Shown: piece by piece, positions 6,879 through 12,135 of the stretch | Layout of the letters: each line of letters starts with the position of its first letter | Numbering within the stretch: position 1 is the first letter of the stretch | Origin: a virus | Reading direction: 5' to 3' (one strand) | DNA: 21,441 nt | Virus record (IMG/VR): IMGVR_UViG_3300045996_003142 | Span: 1 to 21,441 of that record | Program-made: the position numbers and the translations under genes | The notes under the pieces: generated by a model | What the model was told of the DNA's origin: nothing | The model's database searches: none | The model's input: only the letters and a program-made list of their open reading frames with translations

Positions 6879-7469
6879 ATGTCCCGCCGCTTCTCTCTGA
6901 CCCGCGAAATGATGATCCCGAACGGCGCGCAGCCGGTTGCCGATCCTGAGAGCAGCGCAGTTGTCTATATCTCCCGCGACGGCAAGAACCGCCCCTGCGC
7001 AATGTTCTTCCGTGGCAAGAGCGCCAAGCCTGCCGCGAATTATGTCTATCTCTCGCAAGAGTCGCTGGAAAAGGCAGTCTGCAACTTCTTCAAGGCGGTT
7101 CGCACCAGCGAGCAGCGCAAGCACGATGCGCGCGAGGCTCGGAAGGCTTGGACGAATGACTACAAGGTTGGTGATGTGCTCGTGTCCACTTGGGGTTATG
7201 AGCAAACCAACAAGAATTTTTATGAGGTTACAGCGATTTCCGGCAAGATGCTTACCCTTCGCGAAATAGCCAGCGAGCGGGAAGAAGATATGCCGATGCA
7301 GGGCAGGGCGGTTCCGCTGCCCGGCCAGTTCACGGGTGAAGCCTTCCGCCGTCGCGCCTCTGAGCACGGAATCAAGATTGAGTCCTTCGAATACGCGCAC
7401 CGCGCCGAATTCACCAACACCCCGGCCGGGCGCATCTACAAGCCGCATCGCTGGACGGCATACGCCTAA
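6879..7469 (+). CDS. Conserved phage/plasmid hypothetical protein (WGYEQTN family)
   Basis: 196 aa, AGGAG 6 nt upstream of the ATG. The central segment YKVGDVLVSTWGYEQTNKNFYEVTAISGKMLTLREI is a recognisable signature of an unnamed family common in phages and plasmids; the reaction is unknown. A positively charged helix (RTSEQRKHDAREARKAW, about residues 75-90) precedes it. The C-terminus ends in an Arg/Tyr/Trp-rich tail (RIYKPHRWTAYA). Cytoplasmic by composition. First of two genes in this unit. Confidence 0.87.
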   Translation: MSRRFSLTREMMIPNGAQPVADPESSAVVYISRDGKNRPCAMFFRGKSAKPAANYVYLSQESLEKAVCNFFKAVRTSEQRKHDAREARKAWTNDYKVGDVLVSTWGYEQTNKNFYEVTAISGKMLTLREIASEREEDMPMQGRAVPLPGQFTGEAFRRRASEHGIKIESFEYAHRAEFTNTPAGRIYKPHRWTAYA

Positions 7470-7478
7470 GTCCCAAAG

Positions 7479-7502
7479 CCCCGCCGGAGCAATTCGGCGG
7501 GG
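7479..7502 (+). promoter_or_regulatory. Intercistronic GC hairpin
   Basis: The 8-bp stem CCCCGCCG (7479-7486) with CGGCGGGG (7495-7502) lies between the 196-aa and 63-aa genes. No T-tract follows, so it is more likely an mRNA-stability or partial-termination structure than a full terminator. CAGATAG is absent here. Confidence 0.5.
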
Positions 7503-7529
7503 TTCCACTACCGCAAAGGAAAACGGACC

Positions 7530-7721
7530 ATGACAACGCGCCTTCCGGTCAAATGCGGGCTGACAACCCTTCCTCGCCCAATGACTCGCGACCAAGCGCA
7601 AAAATGGGGTGAACGGAACATGCCTGCTGATCTTCGCCGAGCCGGATTCGTATGCGTCGTGGCTAAAACCGATCCTGAGTTGCATGGTGGAGAATGGTTC
7701 CGAGTAAACTACGGAAAATGA
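7530..7721 (+). CDS. Small hypothetical protein
   Basis: 63 aa, with AAAGGA about 9 nt before the ATG. It contains a helix-like RDQAQKWGERNMPADLRRAGF and ends GGEWFRVNYGK. The pattern (VCVVAKTDPELHGGEWFRV) suggests a small alpha/beta protein. It has no promoter of its own and is read with the 196-aa gene. No family recognised. Confidence 0.65.
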   Translation: MTTRLPVKCGLTTLPRPMTRDQAQKWGERNMPADLRRAGFVCVVAKTDPELHGGEWFRVNYGK

Positions 7722-7761
7722 GCTAGACTAAATTTTTTCGGGCGATTTTTGCATTTTTCCC

Positions 7762-7828
7762 TTGTGAGGTCGCGCGCCTTGCACTATGTTCTGTGTATCG
7801 GTCAGGGTAGCCCGACAGATAGTAAGGA
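7762..7828 (+). promoter_or_regulatory. Promoter-operator-leader cassette 4
   Basis: -35 TTGTGA (7762-7767), 17-bp spacer, -10 TATGTT (7785-7790). Dyad TGTGAGG-TCGCGCG-CCTTGCA (7763-7783). The leader hairpin differs from the common one: GGTC/GACA replaces GGGC/GGCA. The two changes allow an alternative GTC/GAC closing pair over GGG-TAG-CCC. SD AAGGA 7824-7828. Confidence 0.8.
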
Positions 7829-7835
7829 AACGAAA

Positions 7836-8117
7836 ATGACCAGCAAGACCGCCCTTCCCATCCACCACCGCGAGATGATTCGCGCCTTCGCTGCTGACTA
7901 TCCCGCCGAGCGGTGGCTTGCGGTGGCAGATGTTTCACTGGCGCGCGAACTCGGCGCGCGGCAACTTCGCAAGCCACTTCTAACTGCGAACCAGAGCCGT
8001 GATATTGCCACGGGCAACACGCTCCGCGTTCTTGCCGCCATTTGGGATGATATTGGCAATATTTTTGCCTTGCTGCCGAATGGACACCGCATCCAGTTGA
8101 TTGGTACGGGGAGATAA
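7836..8117 (+). CDS. Small hypothetical protein
   Basis: 93 aa, with AAGGA 7 nt before the ATG at 7836. The upstream in-frame ATG at 7749 precedes the promoter and is excluded. The protein is helical at the N-terminus (REMIRAFAADYPAERWLAVADVSLARELGARQL) and ends in short strands (NIFALLPNGHRIQLIG). No motif recognised. Single-gene unit. A possible stem (ACGGGG/CCCCGT) spans its stop codon, with a T-rich stretch about 16 nt later. Confidence 0.72.
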   Translation: MTSKTALPIHHREMIRAFAADYPAERWLAVADVSLARELGARQLRKPLLTANQSRDIATGNTLRVLAAIWDDIGNIFALLPNGHRIQLIGTGR

Positions 8118-8168
8118 TGCCCCGTTACACGCCGCTTTTATTTTTTCGGGCGATTTTTGCATTTTTTC

Positions 8169-8233
8169 TTGTAAGGCTGCATACCTTACACTATGTTCTG
8201 TGTATCGGGCAGGGTAGCCCGGCAGATAGGAGA
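8169..8233 (+). promoter_or_regulatory. Promoter-operator-leader cassette 5
   Basis: -35 TTGTAA (8169-8174), 17-bp spacer, -10 TATGTT (8192-8197). Perfect-arm dyad TGTAAGG-CTGCATA-CCTTACA (8170-8190). Leader hairpin CGGGC (8206-8210) with GCCCG (8217-8221), then CAGATAGGAGA (SD 8228-8233). Drives the genes at 8241 and 8449. Confidence 0.85.
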
Positions 8234-8240
8234 AGCCAAA

Positions 8241-8435
8241 ATGTCCCGCTCCGAATTGCTCAGCACCATCCGCCAGCATCGCGGCGAAATCTTCGTTGGC
8301 GTACTAGCACGAAGCGATGTAATTTACGTGAAAGCCGTCAAGTCAGATTTGCTGAGCGCTCTAAAGAATATTGGCGATGACGAATTGACCGCCAGCATAA
8401 GCTTCGGCTCTCTGTACATTGACAACGCCTCGTAA
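8241..8435 (+). CDS. Small hypothetical protein
   Basis: 64 aa, with AGGAGA 7 nt before the ATG. An upstream in-frame ATG inside the -10 is rejected. The alternation of RGEIFVGVLARSDVIYVKAVKSDLLSALK suggests two strands then a helix. It resembles very small phage proteins of unknown role. Its TAA stop is part of the next gene's ribosome binding site (TAAGGAGAGG), so the two genes are tightly coupled. Confidence 0.75.
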   Translation: MSRSELLSTIRQHRGEIFVGVLARSDVIYVKAVKSDLLSALKNIGDDELTASISFGSLYIDNAS

Positions 8436-8448
8436 GGAGAGGGACAAA

Positions 8449-8664
8449 ATGCGCACCGCTCACGAAATCTATATTTCCAACGTGCGCGAAACTCACGCGC
8501 ACTTTGACTCCAAGGAAGAGGCGGTTCGCCTCTCTTGGCTCAACTCCAATATGGAAATTGACGAACTAGACCGGCGGATTTCCGCCATCCGGCGCGAATG
8601 CGCCTTCTACCTCAACCAAGAGGTAAAACTTTATCATCTGAACCAAAAAGGGGAGCGGGGGTAA
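8449..8664 (+). CDS. Small helical hypothetical protein
   Basis: 71 aa, almost entirely helical and charged (HFDSKEEAVRLSWL, then NMEIDELDRRISAIRRECAF), probably a coiled-coil or helical hairpin. The SD AAGGAGAGG begins in the stop codon of the upstream gene. Its own stop codon lies in the loop of the terminator that follows. No function recognised. Confidence 0.76.
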   Translation: MRTAHEIYISNVRETHAHFDSKEEAVRLSWLNSNMEIDELDRRISAIRRECAFYLNQEVKLYHLNQKGERG

Positions 8665-8683
8665 AACCCCGCTTTAATTTTTT
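8654..8683 (+). terminator. Rho-independent terminator
   Basis: Stem AGCGGGG (8654-8660) with CCCCGCT (8667-8673), loop GTAAAA, followed by TTAATTTTTT. It ends the 8241-8449 unit. The stop codon of the 71-aa gene lies in the loop. Confidence 0.88.
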
Positions 8684-8705
8684 CGGCTGATTCTGCATTT
8701 TTCTG

Positions 8706-8770
8706 TTGTAAGGCCGCGCACCTTGCACTATGTTCTGTGTATCGGGCAGGGTAGCCCGGCAGATAGGAGA
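8706..8770 (+). promoter_or_regulatory. Promoter-operator-leader cassette 6
   Basis: -35 TTGTAA (8706-8711), 17-bp spacer, -10 TATGTT (8729-8734). Dyad TGTAAGG-CCGCGCA-CCTTGCA (8707-8727). Leader hairpin CGGGC (8743-8747) with GCCCG (8754-8758), then CAGATAGGAGA (SD 8765-8770). Confidence 0.85.
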
Positions 8771-8777
8771 CCGAAAA

Positions 8778-9068
8778 ATGCAAGTCGCGCAGACCATCCT
8801 TTCCCAACTCGGCGGTTCCCGCTTCGTGGCGATGACCGGTGCGAAAAACCTAGTTGCAGGACATAACAGCCTGTCAATGCATATCGGTCAGAACGCGAAG
8901 AAAGTAACCCATGTTCGAATTCGCCTTGACCCATCTGACACCTACACTGTTGAATTTGTTCGGATAAGCAAGAGCAACTTTAAGGTTCTCACCACAGTTT
9001 CCGATGTGTATTGCGACATGCTGCAAGAGATTTTCACACAGCACACCGGACTACACACCAGCCTGTAA
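8778..9068 (+). CDS. Conserved hypothetical protein (LGG-RF-AMTGAKN family)
   Basis: 96 aa, AGGAGA 7 nt before the ATG. The N-terminal signature TILSQLGGSRFVAMTGAKNLV, the central VRIRLDPSDTYTVEFVRI strand pair and the C-terminal VYCDMLQEIFTQHTGL helix match an unnamed family widespread in phages and mobile elements. No function is established to my knowledge. It starts a two-gene unit with the gene at 9127, separated by another hairpin module. Confidence 0.88.
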   Translation: MQVAQTILSQLGGSRFVAMTGAKNLVAGHNSLSMHIGQNAKKVTHVRIRLDPSDTYTVEFVRISKSNFKVLTTVSDVYCDMLQEIFTQHTGLHTSL

Positions 9069-9079
9069 GGCTCTAGGGA

Positions 9080-9118
9080 GGGGGCGTACAGCCCCCGAAC
9101 CCCGGCAGATAGGGGAGG
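9080..9118 (+). promoter_or_regulatory. Intra-operon leader hairpins with CAGATAG/SD
   Basis: A 6-bp stem GGGGGC (9080-9085) with GCCCCC (9091-9096), loop GTACA, is followed by GGCAGATAGGGGAGG. A second possible stem, CCCC (9100-9103) with GGGG (9112-9115), would bury part of the SD. No promoter or dyad precedes it. Confidence 0.7.
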
Positions 9119-9126
9119 CACCACCG

Positions 9127-9456
9127 ATGCCCGTTCCCGCTCTCAGCTACCGCCGCAGCGTCGAAAAGCTGCCTGTGCAGCGTGACTCGCTGTACGCCAA
9201 GGTTTGGCACCGTCAGGAAATCACCTATGAGATTTTGGCGGATGGTAAACCAATCGGTTATGTGTCGTGCGTTTCCTCGCACTCTGCATACCGGCGCTAT
9301 GGCAGGTTGGAATACGGGCCGAAGCGTCGCTCTAACTGGCACGTGCGCCTGTCCTATGCCGGGTGCTTCCGGCAATGGGATATTCCCTACCGTCGCGGAA
9401 GCGACGACGTTCTAGCCGAAATCCGGCAATGGGTAGAGCGCCAGACGAAAAACTAA
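9127..9456 (+). CDS. Small basic hypothetical protein
   Basis: 109 aa; the ATG at 9127 is 8 nt after AGGGGAGG, while the longer in-frame ORF would start inside the upstream gene. It is basic and aromatic-rich (AYRRYGRLEYGPKRRSNWHVRLSYAGCFRQWDIPY), with an EITYEILADGKPIGYVS strand pair before that and a C-terminal helix (DDVLAEIRQWVERQ). The composition would suit nucleic-acid contact, but no domain is recognised. Second gene of the cassette 6 unit. Confidence 0.74.
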   Translation: MPVPALSYRRSVEKLPVQRDSLYAKVWHRQEITYEILADGKPIGYVSCVSSHSAYRRYGRLEYGPKRRSNWHVRLSYAGCFRQWDIPYRRGSDDVLAEIRQWVERQTKN

Positions 9457-9482
9457 AAATTCCTCAGCCTTGCATTTTTCCC

Positions 9483-9546
9483 TTGTAAGGCTGCGCACCT
9501 TGCACTATGCTCTGTGCATCGGGCAGGGTTGCCCGGCAGATAGGAA
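9483..9546 (+). promoter_or_regulatory. Promoter-operator-leader cassette 7
   Basis: -35 TTGTAA (9483-9488), 17-bp spacer, -10 TATGCT (9506-9511). Dyad TGTAAGG-CTGCGCA-CCTTGCA (9484-9504). The upstream arm CAGCCTTGCA (9465-9474) pairs with 9484-9493 over TTTTTCCCT. The leader hairpin CGGGCA (9520-9525) with TGCCCG (9530-9535) gains an A-T pair relative to cassettes 5 and 6. SD AGGAA 9542-9546. Confidence 0.85.
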
Positions 9547-9553
9547 CGGCAAA

Positions 9554-9811
9554 ATGGCGAACATGAAATATTTCTCCGGCCATACCGAACTTGCCAACGT
9601 CTGGCATGATGGTAGCCCGTTCGCCAGCGCCAAGCACTTTAGCGGCACGCTCCCAAACGGAAATCGCGTTGTCGCTGATCGCGTGATTGAGTTTAAGCGT
9701 AATCCTTCCCTGCACAAGTGCGACGCTCGTTGCACGAATGCGCGCGGATTCAAGTGCGAATGCTCTTGCCGTGGCAAGAACCACGGAGCCGGTTCTTTTT
9801 CCTGCAACTGA
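9554..9811 (+). CDS. Cys/His-rich small protein, predicted metal-binding
   Basis: 85 aa, AGGAA 7 nt upstream of the ATG. The C-terminal third carries His54, Cys56, Cys60, Cys68, Cys70, Cys72 and His77 in the pattern HxC-x3-C-x7-CxCxC-x4-H (HKCDARCTNARGFKCECSC, then GKNHG). This is a recognisable but unnamed phage motif that probably binds zinc. The N-terminal part is polar with VVADRVIEFKRN. First of two genes in its unit. Confidence 0.8.
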   Translation: MANMKYFSGHTELANVWHDGSPFASAKHFSGTLPNGNRVVADRVIEFKRNPSLHKCDARCTNARGFKCECSCRGKNHGAGSFSCN

Positions 9812-9825
9812 ACAAACAACCGGTC

Positions 9826-9856
9826 GGGGGGCAAAAGCCTCCCGGCAGATAGGGAG
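9826..9856 (+). promoter_or_regulatory. Intra-operon leader hairpin plus CAGATAG/SD
   Basis: Stem GGGGGGC (9826-9832) with GCCTCCC (9837-9843; one G-U pair), loop AAAA, then GGCAGATAGGGAG (SD 9851-9856). There is no promoter. It couples the Cys-rich gene to the 104-aa gene. Confidence 0.72.
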
Positions 9857-9864
9857 CACTTCCG

Positions 9865-10179
9865 ATGACGAATTACGCACAGATTGAGGAACGCTCTTCC
9901 TTCCTGTTTTCCGATTTTGGCGAGAACCTTGCCCGGCAGTGGTTCGGCAATGAGACCGTGGACGCTTTGCCGAAGTTCCAGCGTGGCAAGCACAAGGGCA
10001 AGCCGAAGGGTGTTCTCGTTTGGCAAAAAGTCGTCAAGGGCGGTTGGGTACGAGAGGGCTTTGAAACCGGTTACGTTGAAAACCGCGTTGGGCACGTCAT
10101 TAAGCGCCAACTGCGCGAAATGGCAGATTTTGCGAGCGGTGAGCGCTACGGCAAGCTGATCGAGGAAAAGCGAGGATAA
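9865..10179 (+). CDS. Hypothetical protein with basic glycine-rich centre
   Basis: 104 aa, with AGGGAG 8 nt before the ATG. The central segment LPKFQRGKHKGKPKGVLVWQKVVKGGWVREG is very basic and beta-like; helices flank it (SDFGENLARQWFGNE before, VGHVIKRQLREMADFAS after). Similar short proteins occur in other phages without known role. Second gene of the cassette 7 unit. Confidence 0.8.
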   Translation: MTNYAQIEERSSFLFSDFGENLARQWFGNETVDALPKFQRGKHKGKPKGVLVWQKVVKGGWVREGFETGYVENRVGHVIKRQLREMADFASGERYGKLIEEKRG

Positions 10180-10209
10180 TTAAAAATTCGGCAGCCTTGC
10201 ATTTTTCCC

Positions 10210-10282
10210 TTGTAAGGCTGCCAGCCTGACACTAAATTTTCAGCACCGGGACGGCGGCAACCGCCCGGAAAATCAACGGAGG
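10210..10282 (+). promoter_or_regulatory. Promoter-operator-leader cassette 8 (divergent form)
   Basis: -35 TTGTAA (10210-10215), 17-bp spacer, -10 TAAATT (10233-10238). Dyad TGTAAGG-CTGCCAG-CCTGACA (10211-10231). The upstream arm 10190-10201 pairs with 10211-10222 (12 bp, one G-T) over TTTTTCCCT. The leader has a GGCGG/CCGCC hairpin (10253-10265) but lacks CAGATAG; SD GGAGG 10278-10282. Confidence 0.75.
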
Positions 10283-10287
10283 CTAAA

Positions 10288-10524
10288 ATGTCCGGCGTTT
10301 CCGTCTATTTCGCAGCCCCCGCCATCGCAGCGCGCATCGCGACCGGGCTGTTTTCGGGTGACTACAGCAACGATGATTGCGAGCAAGTTGCGCTGGCGCA
10401 TTATGGCGAGCACGACATGCGCGGCACCATCGCGCATGTCAAAGGTCGCAGAATCGTCCATGTCTCGCTGATCAACAACGAGACCGGCGAAACCGAAGCC
10501 ACCTATAATTTCAGCATGCATTGA
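10288..10524 (+). CDS. Small hypothetical protein, paralogue of the next gene
   Basis: 78 aa, with GGAGG 5 nt before the ATG. The segment AARIATGLFSGDYSNDDCEQVAL aligns with AERLFSGELTEADCKRLPL in the 81-aa protein at 10578. Both continue with a similar run of strands (GTIAHVKGRRIVHVSLINNETGE here). They look like a tandem duplication that has diverged strongly. No known domain; function unknown. Confidence 0.76.
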   Translation: MSGVSVYFAAPAIAARIATGLFSGDYSNDDCEQVALAHYGEHDMRGTIAHVKGRRIVHVSLINNETGETEATYNFSMH

Positions 10525-10534
10525 AATTTCGGGG

Positions 10535-10554
10535 CGGGGCGGATAACCGCTCCG
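10535..10554 (+). promoter_or_regulatory. Intercistronic hairpin
   Basis: The 8-bp stem CGGGGCGG (10535-10542) with CCGCTCCG (10547-10554; one G-U pair), loop ATAA, lies between the two paralogous genes. Just after it, CTTCCC (10555-10560) can pair with the GGGAGG SD (10566-10571) over TTTTC, which may limit initiation at 10578. No promoter is seen. Confidence 0.5.
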
Positions 10555-10577
10555 CTTCCCTTTTCGGGAGGCTAATC

Positions 10578-10823
10578 ATGCAAGACTTCACCACCATGGC
10601 AGCGTTTTTCAAAAATTCTAAGAACGTTGCCGAACGTCTGTTTTCCGGAGAACTCACCGAGGCGGATTGCAAGCGTCTTCCGCTTGGTGACTCTGGTTTC
10701 CACATGGAAGCACGACTTGGCAGGATGAATGCGCGGGTATATGCGCGCGTGCTGCTGATCGAAACCGCGACAGACGACGCGATTCTCGCCTATGATTATA
10801 ACCGGGACGTGATCGCAGTTTAA
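10578..10823 (+). CDS. Small hypothetical protein, paralogue of the preceding gene
   Basis: 81 aa, with GGGAGG 6 nt before the ATG. It shares the LFSG-(D/E)-x-(S/T)-x-x-DC motif and the following strand pattern with the 78-aa protein at 10288. The N-terminus adds a helical MQDFTTMAAFFKNSKNVAE segment. Read from cassette 8 with its paralogue. No function recognised. Confidence 0.77.
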   Translation: MQDFTTMAAFFKNSKNVAERLFSGELTEADCKRLPLGDSGFHMEARLGRMNARVYARVLLIETATDDAILAYDYNRDVIAV

Positions 10824-10854
10824 ATTTTTTCGAGGCGACCAACGCATTTTTCTC

Positions 10855-10927
10855 TTGCAAGGTTGGTCGCCTTACACTATGTTCTGTGTATCGGCAGAGG
10901 CAATCCCGCCTCCCAGAGATTACGGAG
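10855..10927 (+). promoter_or_regulatory. Promoter-operator-leader cassette 9
   Basis: -35 TTGCAA (10855-10860), 17-bp spacer, -10 TATGTT (10878-10883). Dyad TGCAAGG-TTGGTCG-CCTTACA (10856-10876), with a core unlike the other copies. Upstream AGGCGACCAAC (10833-10843) is the exact inverse of GTTGGTCGCCT (10862-10872), so the unusual core is mirrored. Leader hairpin GAGGC (10897-10901) with GCCTC (10908-10912); SD GGAG 10924-10927. Confidence 0.82.
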
Positions 10928-10933
10928 CCTAAA

Positions 10934-11146
10934 ATGTCCGTCGCGCAGCAAATCGCTTCTCGTCACTTCGGCCGGAAGATGGTCTCTGCGCTCTCCCGCA
11001 AGGGAATCCGCGTGATCGGGCTGCAAGCGCTGCCGGATATGTCTTCTTCTATGCCCTACGCCAACGCGTCAACCGGCTATATCGTTGACGATAACGGTTG
11101 CGGGCGGATTTGGACGCACCGCGAAGTGACGGAGGCGGCGCGGTAA
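10934..11146 (+). CDS. Small conserved hypothetical protein
   Basis: 70 aa, GGAG 6 nt before the ATG. The N-terminal helix VAQQIASRHFGRKMVSALSRKGIRVIG and the strand ASTGYIVDDNGCGRIWTHREVTEAAR follow a pattern familiar from small phage proteins of unknown role. A hairpin (11135-11153) overlaps its stop codon. Single-gene unit under cassette 9. Confidence 0.77.
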   Translation: MSVAQQIASRHFGRKMVSALSRKGIRVIGLQALPDMSSSMPYANASTGYIVDDNGCGRIWTHREVTEAAR

Positions 11147-11153
11147 GCGCCGC
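11135..11153 (+). terminator. GC-rich hairpin at gene end, possible weak terminator
   Basis: Stem GCGGCGC (11135-11141) with GCGCCGC (11147-11153), loop GGTAA containing most of the stop codon. The T-tract is poor (AATTTCATT only 13 nt later), so termination is uncertain. Confidence 0.4.
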
Positions 11154-11174
11154 TCGCTGCCTCGAATTTCATTC

Positions 11175-11240
11175 TTGACAGGCTACCGACCTGACGCTAT
11201 CTTTTTCACATCGGGCACGGCCCGGCAGATAAAACGGAGG
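11175..11240 (+). promoter_or_regulatory. Promoter-operator-leader cassette 10 (best -35)
   Basis: -35 TTGACA (11175-11180), consensus; 17-bp spacer; -10 TATCTT (11198-11203). The dyad is altered: TGACAGG-CTACCGA-CCTGACG (11176-11196). Leader hairpin CGGGC (11212-11216) with GCCCG (11220-11224), loop ACG, then CAGATA and GGAGG (11236-11240). The CTTGACA...GCTATCTT form resembles the alphaproteobacterial sigma-70 consensus. It probably drives the genes from 11247 rightward, including the tRNA-like elements. Confidence 0.85.
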
Positions 11241-11246
11241 CACCCA

Positions 11247-11669
11247 ATGCTTTATTTCATTCACAACAGCGAAACCGGCAAACTAGAACACGTTTCCGAA
11301 GAGCATCCTAAACATACCACCAACTATGTGTGCCGAAATGATATCAAAACCTTTGTTGATGCTCAGCTACTCGCGCAAGACGCCACAGCGCTTACGGGTG
11401 ATCTTCACATCGCACTTGACAGGGGAAACCATCATTACCCGCGCTTTGACGTGATCCGCGCGCCGAAGGTTGGGGATGCTGTGTCCTACGGCTTCAATGG
11501 CGATTACTACCCCTGCGGCACCGTGACGAACATCAGCAAGACTCTTAAAGTCATCCGAACCAGCACGAATGACACGTTTTACCGTCGGGGGCTGACTGGC
11601 ACATGGCTTCGCAGCGGAACATGGGCACTCGTGCAAGGCACGATTGACAAACGGAATCCTCACTTCTGA
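11247..11669 (+). CDS. Conserved phage/plasmid hypothetical protein (VSYGFNGDYYPCGT family)
   Basis: 140 aa, GGAGG 6 nt before the ATG. The C-terminal half, starting at APKVGDAVSYGFNGDYYPCGTV and ending LVQGTIDKRNPHF, carries a distinctive signature of an unnamed family common in phage and plasmid genomes. The N-terminal 50 residues are less conserved and contain several His and Asp. The strand pattern suggests a small beta-barrel, but I know of no activity. Followed immediately by the first tRNA-like element. Confidence 0.88.
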   Translation: MLYFIHNSETGKLEHVSEEHPKHTTNYVCRNDIKTFVDAQLLAQDATALTGDLHIALDRGNHHYPRFDVIRAPKVGDAVSYGFNGDYYPCGTVTNISKTLKVIRTSTNDTFYRRGLTGTWLRSGTWALVQGTIDKRNPHF

Positions 11670-11676
11670 ATCGCTT

Positions 11677-11756
11677 GGGGCGCGGGTGATGCTAGATCAC
11701 CAATCGGGTAGGGGAGTTCTAGCCTCCCCAAGATGGTTCGAATCCATCCCGCTCCA
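11677..11756 (+). tRNA. tRNA-like element with CUA anticodon loop (possible amber suppressor, irregular)
   Basis: Visible parts: a perfect T-arm GATGG-TTCGAAT-CCATC (11732-11748); a 3' acceptor strand CCGCTCC plus A (11749-11756) that pairs with GGGGCG at 11677-11682 (one G-U; the seventh pair is C-C); and an anticodon-type hairpin GGGGAG-TTCTAGC-CTCCCC (11711-11729) whose 7-nt loop has T33 and anticodon CTA. The D-arm is wrong. A 5-bp hairpin GGTGA-TGCTAGA-TCACC (11685-11701) plus a 9-nt linker take its place, giving 80 nt. A competing pairing CTTGGGG (11674-11680) with CCCCAAG (11726-11732) is possible. It may be an atypical suppressor tRNA, a decayed tRNA or a tRNA mimic. Confidence 0.38.
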
Positions 11757-11783
11757 TCTCCCACACAACACGGAAACAAACAC

Positions 11784-12119
11784 ATGATGGATTATCGCAA
11801 GCTTGCGCGGTATGCGTATTTCGGCATGCTCAGCACAATTGCCGATAAGCAAAGGCGACTCATTGACATGGAATTGCGGCACGCGACATTTGGCTCTGAT
11901 GCAGTTCCGGAAAACGAATTCCTGCACCGGCTAGATACTCTTTCGCCGCTGATGCCGAAAGATTTTGATGAAGAGATGACAAAGCGGCGCGCGGAACTTG
12001 ACGAATTGACTCGCGAGGCGCGCGAACTTGGCAAGCTTCTCACGGCTGACAACGATGCAGCATGGGCACAAGCCGTGAAGGACATTGCCCAACGCCACGG
12101 CTTGAAGCCAAGGGAGTAA
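11784..12119 (+). CDS. Helical hypothetical protein between two tRNA-like elements
   Basis: 111 aa. The ATG-ATG at 11784/11787 is chosen because the longer ORF starts inside the tRNA-like T-arm. The SD is weak (CGGAAA about 8 nt upstream). The protein is nearly all helix: KLARYAYFGMLSTIADKQRRLIDMELRH, then FDEEMTKRRAELDELTREARELGKLL, a probable coiled coil, then a VKDIAQRHGL tail. Cytoplasmic; no domain recognised. Confidence 0.72.
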   Translation: MMDYRKLARYAYFGMLSTIADKQRRLIDMELRHATFGSDAVPENEFLHRLDTLSPLMPKDFDEEMTKRRAELDELTREARELGKLLTADNDAAWAQAVKDIAQRHGLKPRE

Positions 12120-12135
12120 GGGGCTAAACCCTAAA

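Noticed and set aside
6819-7685. 288-codon minus-strand frame
   Set aside because: It is opposite the 196-aa conserved gene and runs through cassette 3; no SD or protein-like pattern supports it.
8193-8240. Recurring in-frame leader peptide beginning MFCVSGRVARQIG ahead of several small genes (also at 8730)
   Set aside because: Its ATG is part of the -10 element TATGTT, so the codon lies upstream of the predicted transcription start. The repeat reflects the conserved promoter and leader DNA, not a protein.
11670-11760. Attachment site (attP) formed by a tRNA 3' end
   Set aside because: The 3' half does look like a tRNA end, but no integrase is in the window and a CUA anticodon would not be expected in a host tRNA gene. 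Kept only as a tRNA-like element.
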